DNA from: Atriophallophorus winterbourni | Taxonomy: Eukaryota > Platyhelminthes > Trematoda > Plagiorchiida > Microphallidae | Reading direction: 5' to 3' | DNA length: 64,000 bases | Assembly (NCBI GenBank): GCA_013407085.1 | Contig: JACCGJ010001640.1 | Location: 1 to 64,000, forward strand | Part shown: positions 9,453 through 19,139 of the stretch, one piece after another | How positions within the stretch are numbered: the first letter of the stretch is position 1 | How the letters are laid out: the number at the start of each line of letters is the position of its first letter | Position numbers and translations under genes: made by a program | The notes under the pieces: generated by a model | Told to the model about the DNA's origin: nothing | Database searches by the model: none | Seen by the model: only the letters and a program-made list of their open reading frames with translations

Positions 9453-12140
9453 TCACGATTCTGCAAAAACGTTGGTCCGGTCTAACGGCTTGAGCCAGTG
9501 CATATAGTCAAGCTGCGGTTGAGTACAACTCATTGATTTGATGAACAAAACCGCTCGTACCGCGGCGCTCCGTCTCGCTTCCTCGATGCTACTGGCAGCG
9601 GTGCCCTTGATGACATGTGGAGGTGTGGTGGACAGTTGAATCAGAGCGTACACCGAACCTTTGGGTAAGAATAGAATAAGAAGTGATATAAATCAGCAAT
9701 ACAAACCTTGGCAGTATTGTTACCGGGAAACTAGAGCCGAATGCGATGAAAAAGCACTGAGTCAACTGAGATAACATAAGCAATATGTACAAATTTTTGA
9801 ACCACAAGTACGATCTTTAATTGTAGGTGAAAGAGCTAGATTATTTGAAACTATCCGGTATCTCAACTGGATGAAACATTTCGAAATTAATCCGCATATC
9901 GTGGTTGTCGATTCGTTAATCGCGAGTTATGCATATATCTGTGACAAAAAAAGCCTGAAGTCAGATCGTTTCACACGAGAAGTAAAACAATGACAGTTGC
10001 CAAGGCTTAAAAGAAAGTAAGATCGAGCTGATGGCAGTAAGTTCTGGTTAATGAATTATTACGGGTTGCTACTACGCAGGATGTACGTATAAAATCACAC
10101 GTCTGGATCGAGTCAAGTGTTGCATTCAGAGACTGCGTGGGTTAGGATACTGTCGGATAGCCCGGGTCTAGACAGATATAAGAAAGGAGAACTGACAGTC
10201 AGACCCTAGCGCGTTTCCGCATGAAGCACAGTACCGTTGGCTAATCAATTTAGCAGTTTTAAATGTACAATGCAGAAGTACTGTACGGTTGCAAACCCGC
10301 GCATTCTAATGCGCCGCGAACAGTGTGCCAACAAAACTAAGCTGCATGCAGAGACAGATTGGGCTGTCACTTTCAACTTATCTTCCTCATCTGTCGACAC
10401 AGATGTGCAATCGTGCAGTACGGCTAACACCGTGCTACAATGATTGGCCACCGGTATGGTATGGTATGAAAGCACAAGCCTGATCCAGGCAAAGTGCCGC
10501 GCTGTCAGAGACTGCACGTGGGCTAAGATACTGTCAGGTTGCCCAGGCCTAGATGGATATGAGGAAGAAAAAAGAACAGGAAACGGTAGTGAGACTCCAG
10601 CGTGTTTCAGCATGCAGCTCGCTAACTCTGACCAATCAATTTAGCACGATGTTAGCCGCTGGTAGTAAGCTGCATGCTGAAACATGTCGGAGTCTCACCA
10701 CCATTTCTAATTTCTTGCTCATGTCTGTCTAACTATGCGGCACTTTGCCTGAATCCGACTTTTGCTTTCGTGCATACTTCCCCATCTGTCTAAGCCTGCG
10801 CAACCTGGTAGCCTCTTAGCCCTTGTGCAGACTGACTGTGTGGCTAGACTCAAGCAAGTTACAATCCGTGTATCTTTTACAGAATAGAAGTGCTGTTCAG
10901 CTGTTGATCAGTTTATTCGATTGCAAATAACACCCAAGTGTCAGTTACAGTCTAATTACACTAGTCTGATTCGGTTCAACCCTACCGCCATGTAATCCAA
11001 GCACGGATCATTTGGTTATGCTTATACAAATAAAATAAAGATCCGCATACTCGCATTGCTATTCTTGGAAATGCGTGAGGGTCATTCTGAGGTGCCATGA
11101 GTAGAGGTTTCGCTGATAACAAAAAGGAGTGGATCACTATTCTTCTTCAATTAAAACCATTGTTGCGTGTTCGTTCAGATCACTTATCAAACTGACCTGA
11201 CTTTGTATTACTTTCGTACGTATACACAATCGATATCTTGGCTGCTTTGGCAACGTCTTCCAGATAAGCACAATAGTCAACATCGTCGCCCGGGCTCTGC
11301 AAGTCAGTCAATCGAACGTGATTCCCGTTTGCATCACATAACCATCGCAAACTTTTCGCTGCTAAACGAGATTCCGTCAACGGTTCCGCTTTCACGCCGG
11401 GGGCCACCACTTCTTTCGCACTTTTATCAAGCTGAAATTAGAGCAATCCGATCGAATCCAGAACAAAAAGTGATTACCAGAGCCAAATTTTCCTCTTCCA
11501 TCGATTCTAGTGCTTCCGGTGGAATGGTTAATTTTTGAACAACGATTCGGTTCAGCAATTTTTCTGCAGCGTTGCGTTTCGCGAGCTTTTTCGAAGCTCC
11601 ACGTCCCTCACATTCCCACTGCCAGATTTTCACACGACATTGATACTCTCGCATCGGCTCGCACGCGCTCAGAAACTCATAGGTGGGTGGCGGCCACATG
11701 TTTTTCTGACACACTTCCTGCAGTTGACCAACAAAATTGCTCTCATCATCCCGATGCTTACGATATGCTGCCAAGCTTGGTTCTGTTGCCGCTAACGAAT
11801 CGAGGAAATCGGTTCCTAGCAGCTGAGCTGCGTTGTAATGTAGATCACGGAGTGTGGCTTTATCGCATTCCGGGAGATTGGATGTGGAAAGCATTTGCAA
11901 CAGGATCAAATAAGATGCCTGGTGTTTGGCTTTCTTTTTGCTACTTCCTGTAAAATGTGAGAAGAATTTTTACATACCCTTGGATGTTGCACTGAACGGG
12001 CCGGCTGTACACAGGAACACATAATTGGGTTCGTGAATAGGACCCTCGCTGGAAATAAGTTCATAGGATGGTGTGATGCCTTTCTTGACGCATACTTCTT
12101 GTAGGATGCTGATTGGCGTACGATGAGTGGCGATAGCCAT
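9453..12140 (-). CDS. TARBP2: TARBP2/PRKRA/Loquacious-type triple dsRBD protein, complete
   Basis: Proteins of this family bind double-stranded RNA and partner Dicer in small-RNA production. Exons, minus strand: 12140-11978, 11947-11478, 11431-11197 and 9658-9453. Introns are 30, 46 and 1538 nt, all GT-AG with matching phases, giving 357 aa against 366 in human TARBP2. dsRBD1 (about residues 8-72) begins TPISILQEVCVKKG and has the SKKKAKHQAS motif split by the 30-nt intron. dsRBD2 (about 125-190) runs from NFVGQLQEV to ASKKLAKRNAAEKLL. dsRBD3 (about 264-332) joins exons 3 and 4 across SIVYTYESNTKSG and SVYALIQLSTTPP and lacks the KKxAK RNA-contact motif. That is typical of the Dicer-binding type-B third domain. 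The ATG at 12140 follows a 3' splice site (AG 12155-12154), so the mRNA is either trans-spliced or has an upstream 5' exon. Which family paralogue it is cannot be decided by eye. Confidence 0.93.
10096..10320 (+). repeat. Dispersed repeat R1, plus copy in intron 3 of the dsRBD gene
   Basis: Contains TCAGAGACTGCGTGGG, GGATACTGTCGGATAGCCC, TCTAGACAGATATAAG and the late TTGGCTAATCAATTTAGCA block in R1 order. It is antisense to the host gene. Confidence 0.75.
10390..10862. repeat. Three interleaved R1 pieces in alternating orientation
   Basis: 10390-10455 is the start of a minus-oriented R1 (GATGTGCAATCGTGCAG to TGATTGGCCACCGG). 10462-10660 is a nearly complete plus-oriented R1. 10661-10862 resumes a minus-oriented R1 (GGTAGTAAGCTGCATGCTGAAAC onward). 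The first and third pieces are consecutive parts of one minus copy. The middle copy therefore most likely inserted into an older R1. Confidence 0.75.
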
Positions 12141-12152
12141 AAAACATTGATT

Positions 12153-12170
12153 GCTAAAATACAATTGAGA
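12153..12170 (-). promoter_or_regulatory. 3' splice acceptor upstream of the dsRBD gene start
   Basis: Minus strand TTCTCAATTGTATTTTAG precedes the first coding exon, with the ATG only 13 nt inside the exon. Either an upstream non-coding exon is spliced here or it is a spliced-leader trans-splicing site, which flatworms are known to use. Confidence 0.55.
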
Positions 12171-12240
12171 ATCAGCAATTTAATGAACAGAGGCGTACAG
12201 CTGAGTGAAAGAAAGATTGCATGAAGATACAAAATTATTC

Positions 12241-12476
12241 GAAACGGATGTGCAATCGTGCAGCATTTATGTGCTGTTCGGCTAACATCGTGCTAAATTG
12301 ATTGGCCAACGGTAGTGAGCTGCATGCTGAAACAAGCTGGAGTCTCACTATCATTTCTATTTTATTCCCCCTCTGTCTAGGCCTGGGCAACCTGACAGTA
12401 TCTTAGCCCACGTGCAGTCTCTGACTGTGCGGCACTTTGCCTGGATCAGGCTTGAGATTTCATACATACGTAGAGC
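12241..12476 (-). repeat. Dispersed repeat R1, complete minus copy
   Basis: One of the best-preserved R1 copies. It runs from CGGATGTGCAATCGTGCAGC through CTGTCTAGGCCTGGGCAACC to GCTTGAGATTTCATACATAC. It lies just upstream of the 5' end of the dsRBD gene, where promoter sequence would be expected. A short R1-like fragment, plus orientation, also occurs at 12745-12810. Confidence 0.8.
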
Positions 12477-12967
12477 GGTGCGTGACATCGTGTGCAGAGA
12501 GAGAAAAGTACAGCCGAATATCTCGAATATCATTGAACACGAAATCCGGTCAAAGTTGATAAAATTTGACGTTGCCCAATAATGATAGTAAACGCATTAC
12601 TGTCATTTTTGTTACTGCTACCTAGCACCTCGATTTGAATTACAAGTATCTAAGGACAACAAGACCGTTGGTTTCGGTGACAGAACAAGGAAACGGTTTT
12701 TCCGACCAAAATGGAGGAATCTGTCAAAACGTCGAACAATCAACGACTGCACATGGATTAATGTATCGTCAGGTTGCTTTTGCCTAGGCAAGCATAAGAA
12801 AGCGTTTATGGGAAACCACTGAGGTTTCTTCTTAGGAAAACAGTCGGCGTTTACATTACTAGTTCGTGTGATTCGGACTAACGGTTAAGCACAGTTGTCA
12901 AAAATCGCCACGAATTCTAGTTTGAGGTAGTGTACACCAAATATCGCCACTGACTGTGCAGTACTTT

Positions 12968-13745
12968 GCCTAGGGCTCCAAAGGTTGTCATAGCCGTGGT
13001 GGCAGTGGGGATAAGCTCCCACTGTTTATAAAATGCTCCCATATGGCATGCGTCTCAAATAGCCTCTGACAACCAAGTCCAGCTTCTGGCCTGCACGAGT
13101 GGCTCCACGAGCCCGGCGGAACTGCTTCTACCAACAGGAGAAGGGGCGAGGGCGAGTGACTGGCGCCTGAAAACCAGTTTGCTTCGGGCAGATTGAGCTC
13201 TTAGCCCGGTATGTATGGAAAGCACAAGCTGATCCAGGCAAAGTGCCGCACAGTCAGAGACTGCACGTGGGCTGAGATACTGTCAGGTTGCCCAGGCCTA
13301 GACAGATATGAGGGGGGAATCGAAATGGTAGTGAGACTCAAGCGTGTACTCGCATGCAGCCTACTACCGTTGGCCAATCAATTTAGCACGATGTTAGCCG
13401 CACAGCACAGAATGCTGCACGATTGCACATCCGTGCATAGCCCGGGAGGGCATTTCATCTAAGGGAAGGAAAACCCTGATTTTAAACATCCGCTGCTTGT
13501 GGGACACCGATCGCGGGAAAGGCTTCGGGAGAAAACCCTGAGGAAAAACCTGGAACAGAGTCTGGTAGACCACCTCTTTCTGGCAACTCCCTGCTGCCTT
13601 GCAAGTCGCACTTGGTTGTGCAAAGGCTAGAGAAGCTGACTCGAACAAACGCCGAGTGGTGCTAGGGACGCCGCTTTGTACCCAAATTCCCAAGAATCTT
13701 CTTTGAAGCCGACTCATCCTCCGGGAGGAGATAGTCGCACAAAAG
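12968..13745 (-). repeat. Repeat R5 interrupted by an R1 insertion
   Basis: The reverse complement of 44150-44690, apart from 228 extra bases in the middle. Shared blocks include GTGGGGATAAGCTCCCACTG, CGAGGGCGAGTGACTGGCG, GCCTTGCAAGTCGCACTTGG and TCCTCCGGGAGGAGATAGTC. No conserved ORF is visible, so it is probably a non-autonomous element about 550 bp long. The extra bases are the R1 copy at 13210-13437. Confidence 0.8.
13210..13437 (+). mobile_element. R1 copy with an 8-bp target-site duplication
   Basis: This 228-bp R1 copy is flanked by TAGCCCGG on both sides (13202-13209 and 13438-13445). The uninterrupted R5 copy near 44445-44465 has only one equivalent of that octamer. This defines the ends of R1: it begins TATGTATGGAAAGCACAAGC and ends GATTGCACATCCGTGCA. 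An 8-bp duplication is the length typical of hAT transposons, but I see no convincing terminal inverted repeats, so the class stays open. Confidence 0.8.
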
Positions 13746-13754
13746 TAAAGTAAG

Positions 13755-13992
13755 TACTTTGCCTTGATCAGGCTTGTGCTTTCAGACATATACACCTTAA
13801 ACTTCTGTGCTTTACAGCTGATAATGTGTCCTGTTTATTTGCAACCGGTAATGAGCTGCTGGAGTTACATTGCCTTTCTTCATTCTCATAGCTGTCTGTT
13901 TGGGCAGCCTGACAGTGTCTTAGCTCACTGCAGACTATGACTGTGCGACCCTGCCTGTATCGGGCTTGTGATTTCATACATAAATAATCTAT
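13755..13992 (-). repeat. Dispersed repeat R1, diverged minus copy
   Basis: Contains TGCTTTACAGCTGATAAT, GGGCAGCCTGACAGTGTCTT, ATGACTGTGCG and GGGCTTGTGATTTCATACAT in R1 reverse order. A short duplicate of the R1 end (CTTGATCAGGCTTGTGCTTT) sits at its left edge. Confidence 0.65.
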
Positions 13993-14439
13993 TGTATAGG
14001 CAAGCGAAACTTGGTATTCCTGTTTAAAACGCTCAATTTTAAACGTCGTGAGCCGGAACCGATATCGTATTCGTTTAAACGATGAAACGCGATTCGTATT
14101 AATATTGGATAAATCCAATATAGTAAAACTGAAAACGCGGCTATGCTTGGTTAGCAGAAACCCTCCCCTTCTTTCACAGCCTCAGCTATAACAACCGAAG
14201 GACAGTCTGGTTAACTCTCTGGTTAACCTGTTGCCTACGCTGAGGATATCAAAAGGACAAAGAGAACCAACTTTGGCAAGTGTGGGAGAGCATCAGAAGC
14301 ATTCGGTCGACAGAAATCCTGAACGCTCGATTGGATAATCAGCCACATACAGTCCTGTGAGTAGAAGAAAATGACCTTATTCGTGCACACGAATTTTGAG
14401 CAATTAAATTAATTTATCCGCATAGCTAAGAAAAAGTGA

Positions 14440-14605
14440 AATGTACAAAAACGCACAAGCCTGGTCCAGGAAAAGTGTCAAAAAATAAATATTGTACGTG
14501 GGCCAAAATATTGTCAGGTTACCCAGGCCTAGACAGGCATGCGAATGAAATTAGAAAATGAAGTTAGATAAATGACGAGATTCCAGCATCAGTAACCAAA
14601 TTGTC
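14440..14605 (+). repeat. Dispersed repeat R1, partial plus copy
   Basis: Recognised by GCACAAGCCTGGTCCAGG, TGTACGTGGGCC, TATTGTCAGGTTACCCAGG and CTAGACAGGCATG. The late part of the repeat is not recognisable. Flanking 13993-14439 holds a short fragment (14290-14365) related to the foldback repeat at 23164-23395, and nothing else I can name. Confidence 0.6.
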
Positions 14606-14814
14606 AGGCGCGTCTTTCACTCTGAAAAAGCCATCGATTGATTAACCGTGTATCGAGACAGGTAAGGAACAAAATAGTTTCTGTATTTGTTAGTTATTGA
14701 ATAGGAAGTAAAATATTGGCTTCGGGTAGAGGAAAAATATTTGCAGGCAACAATGGTCTTGTTCAGTGGATGTGAACTATCAGAAGAAATGTTTTAGATC
14801 ATTGTGTTGCATTC

Positions 14815-15325
14815 ACGGATGTGATATATATATTTTTACACAATCATTTAAAAAATGAAAAAGTGCCACCCGGATCTGATGATCGACAGTAGCGTCTCGA
14901 ATTAAATCCGCGAAAGCACAGTTCAATCTTGAGATAACCTCAATGTCACTTCTGATCAGCAGAAACTCCTTTCGCAGGAGGCCAAGAAAAATTACGGGGT
15001 ATGCGTGGAGGAGGGGTGCAAGAAAAAACAAAGTTGAATCACATTAGGTGGGATGGAGAGAAAACGCAGGCGAAGAGCATAGAATGACAACAGGCGAACT
15101 TTCATAACTGTGGTCACATGATGGGTCCAGCAGACTGTCGGACAATGTAGCGCCAAGATAATTAAACCTACTACATCTTTCAAACACCAAACCACTAAAT
15201 GAAAAACGCGGACTGTTTTGATGCTGAGTTAAACCTTGCTGTCCAGTCATGTTTGAAAATACCATCTTGTTGCATTTTTGGGGATTCAAAGATAAACCAA
15301 GTGTGGCTGACTGTAGACCAATGAT
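14815..15325 (-). mobile_element. Decayed non-LTR reverse-transcriptase fragment
   Basis: Minus-strand frames read LNPQKCNKMVF, then SRFNYLGATLSDS, then YALRLRFLSIPPNVI and, after a frameshift, LRKEFLLIRSDIEVISRLNC. The KC...F and YLG blocks are those just after the catalytic core of a non-LTR reverse transcriptase. The family differs from the CR1 copies nearby, and a related piece lies at 37730-38180. An ATT-rich microsatellite (15335-15400) follows. Confidence 0.55.
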
Positions 15326-15499
15326 TGTAGTAATTATTTGATATTATTATTTTATTAATATTATTTTATTATTATTATTTTTATATTATTATTTTTGTCT
15401 CTGTATAATTTGATCTGCATGACGCTGATGCATTAGGCCGTTAGCAAGGTCCATTATTTTTGCCATGTACCGATAGAGTTCATGATCCCAGTTTGATCA

Positions 15500-16135
15500 C
15501 CGTGGCTACTAGAAGACATTGGATTGCTAGATAAAATTTACCACCGAGCGATGAAGCTAGTTGATGGGATGCAGCACATTCCATACCAAGAGCGAATGAC
15601 CATGCTTGGATTGACCGGTTTTACACAAAAGAGAGTAAGGAGCAATATGCTCCTAGCATATAAAATACTGCGGATGGAAAATCACAGTCTCCACGATTTG
15701 ATAAAAGACAGTTCTCCCAAGAATACAAGGAGTCACTCAAGTTGTCTCGTTGTACCACACTCAAGACTTGATTGCAGAAGTCATTTATTCCCATGCATAT
15801 TTGCATTTCGGTGGAATTCAATATCACATAATATTGTGAACCCTCCTACGATCTGTGATTTTAAATCTAAACTGGATGCTTATATCAAAGAGCACTCACA
15901 CTGTCGGCCTTATATTTTGGCCCCATATGAATCCACACAAACCGAACACCTCAAAAGAAATTTGATTGCATTCTCTTTAATTTGTATATCTCTCATCCAA
16001 TGGTAAATGTAACGCGATTTTTCTATGCGCCGTAAAATCTTGATTCTTGATATTTGATGTTATCAAGTTCAATACGAAATCTGGTAGGAATTTATTACCA
16101 CGTTGAAATAAAACTTCAGTATCAGTATCAGTATC
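15500..16135 (+). mobile_element. CR1-like LINE fragment with a hexanucleotide 3' tail
   Basis: A 160-codon plus-strand frame (15524-16006) is the C-terminal part of a CR1-type reverse transcriptase. Landmarks are MLDKIYHRAMKLVDGM, PYQERM, LLAYKIL, SRLDCRSHLF and FRWNSIS. About 100 bp after the frame the sequence ends in tandem AGTATC units (about 16107-16132). Such short tandem 3' ends in place of poly(A) are usual for CR1 relatives. Confidence 0.75.
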
Positions 16136-16479
16136 ACAGGGCGATAGTCGACCAAGTCGAAACGAGTGACCAGATTCTTTCGGAGGTGTGCTTAAAAACA
16201 CCCACCACTACCAGGATTGATTCGTAAGTAACACAGGCGTGTGTAACTGTGAATGGAAGATGGGAGATGTCTCAACACCGAAAGGTGAGAGATTTATGCA
16301 TGTTGCATGTCCAATCGAATGAAAAGACGATGGACAGCAGTTTATTTACACAAATGCGCAAAAATGAAAAAAGAAACTTTTTTGTGTTTCAAAAAATTTT
16401 TAGAATATTTTTGTTTTTTTTTTATCATAAAAATGATATGGGATTTAGTCTAAGGGTAATGCTCCGAGGAAGAGGCTCG

Positions 16480-16725
16480 CCACCGTTCGTCCAGCCCAGG
16501 TTGACGCAATTACTGAAAGTTTCAAGAGTAGTCTGCGGGAAGTGAGTTCCACGCGTTCACTATACGGATGCTAAAGAAGTGCGTTCTGGATTCGAGCCTG
16601 GTGTGCTGTTTACTTAGCTTAAAACTGTGCCCTCGTGTACCAAGGGCACAGAACCAATACCCCGAAGATTGGCTATTAGCGATCTTGATTTCCATAAAGT
16701 AGCTGGAGTTTGTTCAGTAGTTTCA
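16480..16725 (-). mobile_element. CR1-like RT C-terminal fragment
   Basis: Read on the minus strand, 16690-16510 gives ALGTRGHSFKLSKQHTRLES, RTHFFSIRIVNAWNSLPADYS, then stops. This is the characteristic R-L-x-x-R...F-S-x-R...W-N-x-LP end of CR1-like reverse transcriptases. It is a small, stop-interrupted remnant. The adjoining 16726-17169 is AT-rich and unassigned. Confidence 0.65.
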
Positions 16726-17169
16726 TGAGTTTGATTGCGATATTGCAAAGAGAAATTGTCAATGAATCCATAAAATTGATCAAAGGCAGTTTGCGCACAA
16801 AAAGTAATTACTTGCTTTAAAGTACCGCCAATAATTTCAGAAAATCATTTTGATTGCATGTCAATGTGCAGTGAAAAAATGTTGACAACCTGATGAATGT
16901 AACCAATAAATGTCACATGCAGCAGATAATCTACTTTCATGATCATTAGGTATTACTCCGCGTTGTTTCATATCCTGCTCGCAGTGCGAAATGCAGTAAA
17001 TCCATAGTAGGATTATTTCCGACTGGTACTGAACCAAGAATTAGTAAACAGAATAACCAACTCATGACGAAGTAATTTAATATTTACTAATATTATTATC
17101 TAATTAAATATTAATTAATAATAACTTATGATAAAATTTACAACTAAAGCTAAAAAGATCTTGTCTCGT

Positions 17170-19136
17170 GTGTAGGTGATGCCGGAAATAATGTTTACCT
17201 CTGATGCGGTCCATAAGAAGATTTCATGTCTACGGCAATACTCTTCACCAGGACTCGACGGCATCCACCCTAGGATCCTGAAAGTAGCCGCATTGCACAT
17301 ATCTAATCTACTTGCCACGTATTTCCAACGTTGTATGGACTCCGCCACTGTCCCCCAAGCTTGGAAAGCAGGTGTCATCACGCCTATCTTTAAAGGCGGT
17401 ATCCGGTCGGAACCCGCAAATTATCGTCCCATTGTGCTGTTGTCAGTCATTTCTAAAGTCATGGAGAGCATAATCTCTGACCACCTTGTTTCACATCCGG
17501 AAACAAATCGACTTTTAATCACACAACAACACGGCTTTCGCGCCAACCGTTCATGCACTTCCAACTTGCTTCTCGCACGGGATGCCTGGACGAAATCTGT
17601 GGACGAATGCATTGGTGTCGATCCAGTATTTCTGGATTTCTCCAAGGCATTCGACCGCGTCGACCACGACATTCTTTTACTTAAACTCGCTGCCTGCGGC
17701 GTTGGGTCATCCTTGTTGTCCTGGATGAAGCACTTTCTTCGCGACCGCTCCCTCTGTGTTCGTGTGCGTGACTTCTATTCTGCCCGCTTCCCAATCAAGT
17801 GCGGTCTGCCACAAGGCTCCGTTCTTGGTCCCCGACTCTTCATCATTTTCATCAATGATATTGGCCAAATCATTGAATCGCCGTTCCTCCTAATTGCGGA
17901 CGATGTCAAAATCTGGGGCTCACTCAAATCGCCAAGGGATTCACACGCCCTACAAGATGACTTAGATCGTTTACACAGCTGGTCTTTGAGGAATCATCTC
18001 CCATTTAACACCTCCAAGTGTAGCGTTCTCCCCATCCGACACTCAGATCCGGTCGCTTACAGTTTGGGCTCAACAGTACTTCAGAGTGTTCGACAAGAAA
18101 AGGATCTCGGCGTCATCATCCAGCACGATCTCGGTTGCACCGCGCAATGCGAACGAGCCGCAGCGGTAGCCAATCGCAACACTGGCTTACTTCGCCGCGA
18201 TTTAGGCAGGTTTGACCGGTTTCTCTTCCCGACATTGCTGAATGTCTACATCCGTCCACACTTGGAATACGCAGTACAGGCTTGGCATCCTTGGCTATGC
18301 AAAGACGTGTCCCTTCTCGAAAAAGCCCAGAGACGTGCAACAAAGCTTGTCCGTGGTATGCATAACATGTCTTACGAGGAAAGGTTACGCAGTTTAGATA
18401 TATTCTCCGTTACCTACCGTCTTCACCGCGGTGACTTGTTACTTACCCACCGGATCTTGACTCACCCCTCCCATCCATGCAACTCCCTATTCGTTCCATC
18501 TCCAAGCACTAACCTCCGAGGACATGAGCTCAAACTGTTACATCAACAGAGCAGGCTTGAATGTCGACACAGCTTTTTCTCTGTGAGAGTATGCAGTCAG
18601 TGGAACACTCTTCCAGGCACGCTTTTTGAGGTCGCTTCTCTCTGTTCATTCGAAGGTCTCCTCGATTCTCACCTCCATGAAATCTCCCACTCCCAAGATT
18701 CAATTACCCCGTAAACACTATTTTAATTTTTTTACAAACCCTATTGCATTTTCCCCCCAAAACTCACTAGCTCGTGGCAACGGTAAGTTCTCTTTCTGTG
18801 CCATTTGCATTTTCCTCACAACCACGCTAACTCTTTGTCAGTTTCATTGCTCTTCCAGATCCCAGTATCGAAAGTCCGTATACAAGCAGTTTCAACTGAC
18901 CCTGTTTCGGAGGATGTGGTGGGTAGCTGTGTCCCGGGTTGACGCCCTACCTGTCCAAATGCCACAAAATCCATTGATGGTGCAGGCTAAACGCGAATGA
19001 GGCCTGCTATAAGGCCTTGGAAACTCAAACATTTATATCTTTGCTTTTTCGATCCACCGCTCTATCTATCCTGCGGTTTGTACAAGCTCTCAGCTTTTTT
19101 ATACCGTAATACACTATTGAACTATTGAACTATTGA
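17170..19136 (+). mobile_element. CR1-like LINE family A, 5'-truncated copy with open RT
   Basis: The element starts abruptly near 17170 without an endonuclease. It contains an uninterrupted reverse transcriptase frame and a roughly 400-bp 3' UTR, and ends in three perfect ACTATTGA octamers (19113-19136). A second copy of the 3' part lies at 956-1811 in the opposite orientation. An 8-bp tandem repeat in place of poly(A) is a hallmark of the CR1 clade. Confidence 0.9.
17176..18714 (+). CDS. Reverse transcriptase of CR1-like element (open, N-terminally truncated)
   Basis: The 512-codon frame covers the whole polymerase domain. Landmarks in order are SSPGLDGIHPRILK, an ISKVMESIISDHL block, QHGFRANRSCTSNLL, motif A FLDFSKAFDRVDH, motif B CGLPQGSVLGP, motif C LIADDVKIW, LPFNTSKCSV and the thumb start EKDLGVIIQ. 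The C-terminal YIRPHLEYAVQAW and WNTLPGTLFE blocks follow. Both ADD aspartates and the motif A aspartate are present, so the catalytic triad is intact. The frame has no stop or shift, implying a recent insertion. It cannot act autonomously because the endonuclease and 5' end are missing. The reading frame begins inside the element, so the first methionine shown is not a genuine start. Confidence 0.92.
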   Translation: MMPEIMFTSDAVHKKISCLRQYSSPGLDGIHPRILKVAALHISNLLATYFQRCMDSATVPQAWKAGVITPIFKGGIRSEPANYRPIVLLSVISKVMESIISDHLVSHPETNRLLITQQHGFRANRSCTSNLLLARDAWTKSVDECIGVDPVFLDFSKAFDRVDHDILLLKLAACGVGSSLLSWMKHFLRDRSLCVRVRDFYSARFPIKCGLPQGSVLGPRLFIIFINDIGQIIESPFLLIADDVKIWGSLKSPRDSHALQDDLDRLHSWSLRNHLPFNTSKCSVLPIRHSDPVAYSLGSTVLQSVRQEKDLGVIIQHDLGCTAQCERAAAVANRNTGLLRRDLGRFDRFLFPTLLNVYIRPHLEYAVQAWHPWLCKDVSLLEKAQRRATKLVRGMHNMSYEERLRSLDIFSVTYRLHRGDLLLTHRILTHPSHPCNSLFVPSPSTNLRGHELKLLHQQSRLECRHSFFSVRVCSQWNTLPGTLFEVASLCSFEGLLDSHLHEISHSQDSITP

Positions 19137-19139
19137 TAT

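Noticed and set aside
13210..13437. Calling R1 a hAT MITE outright
   Set aside because: The 8-bp duplication fits, but the termini are not inverted repeats, so the class is left open.
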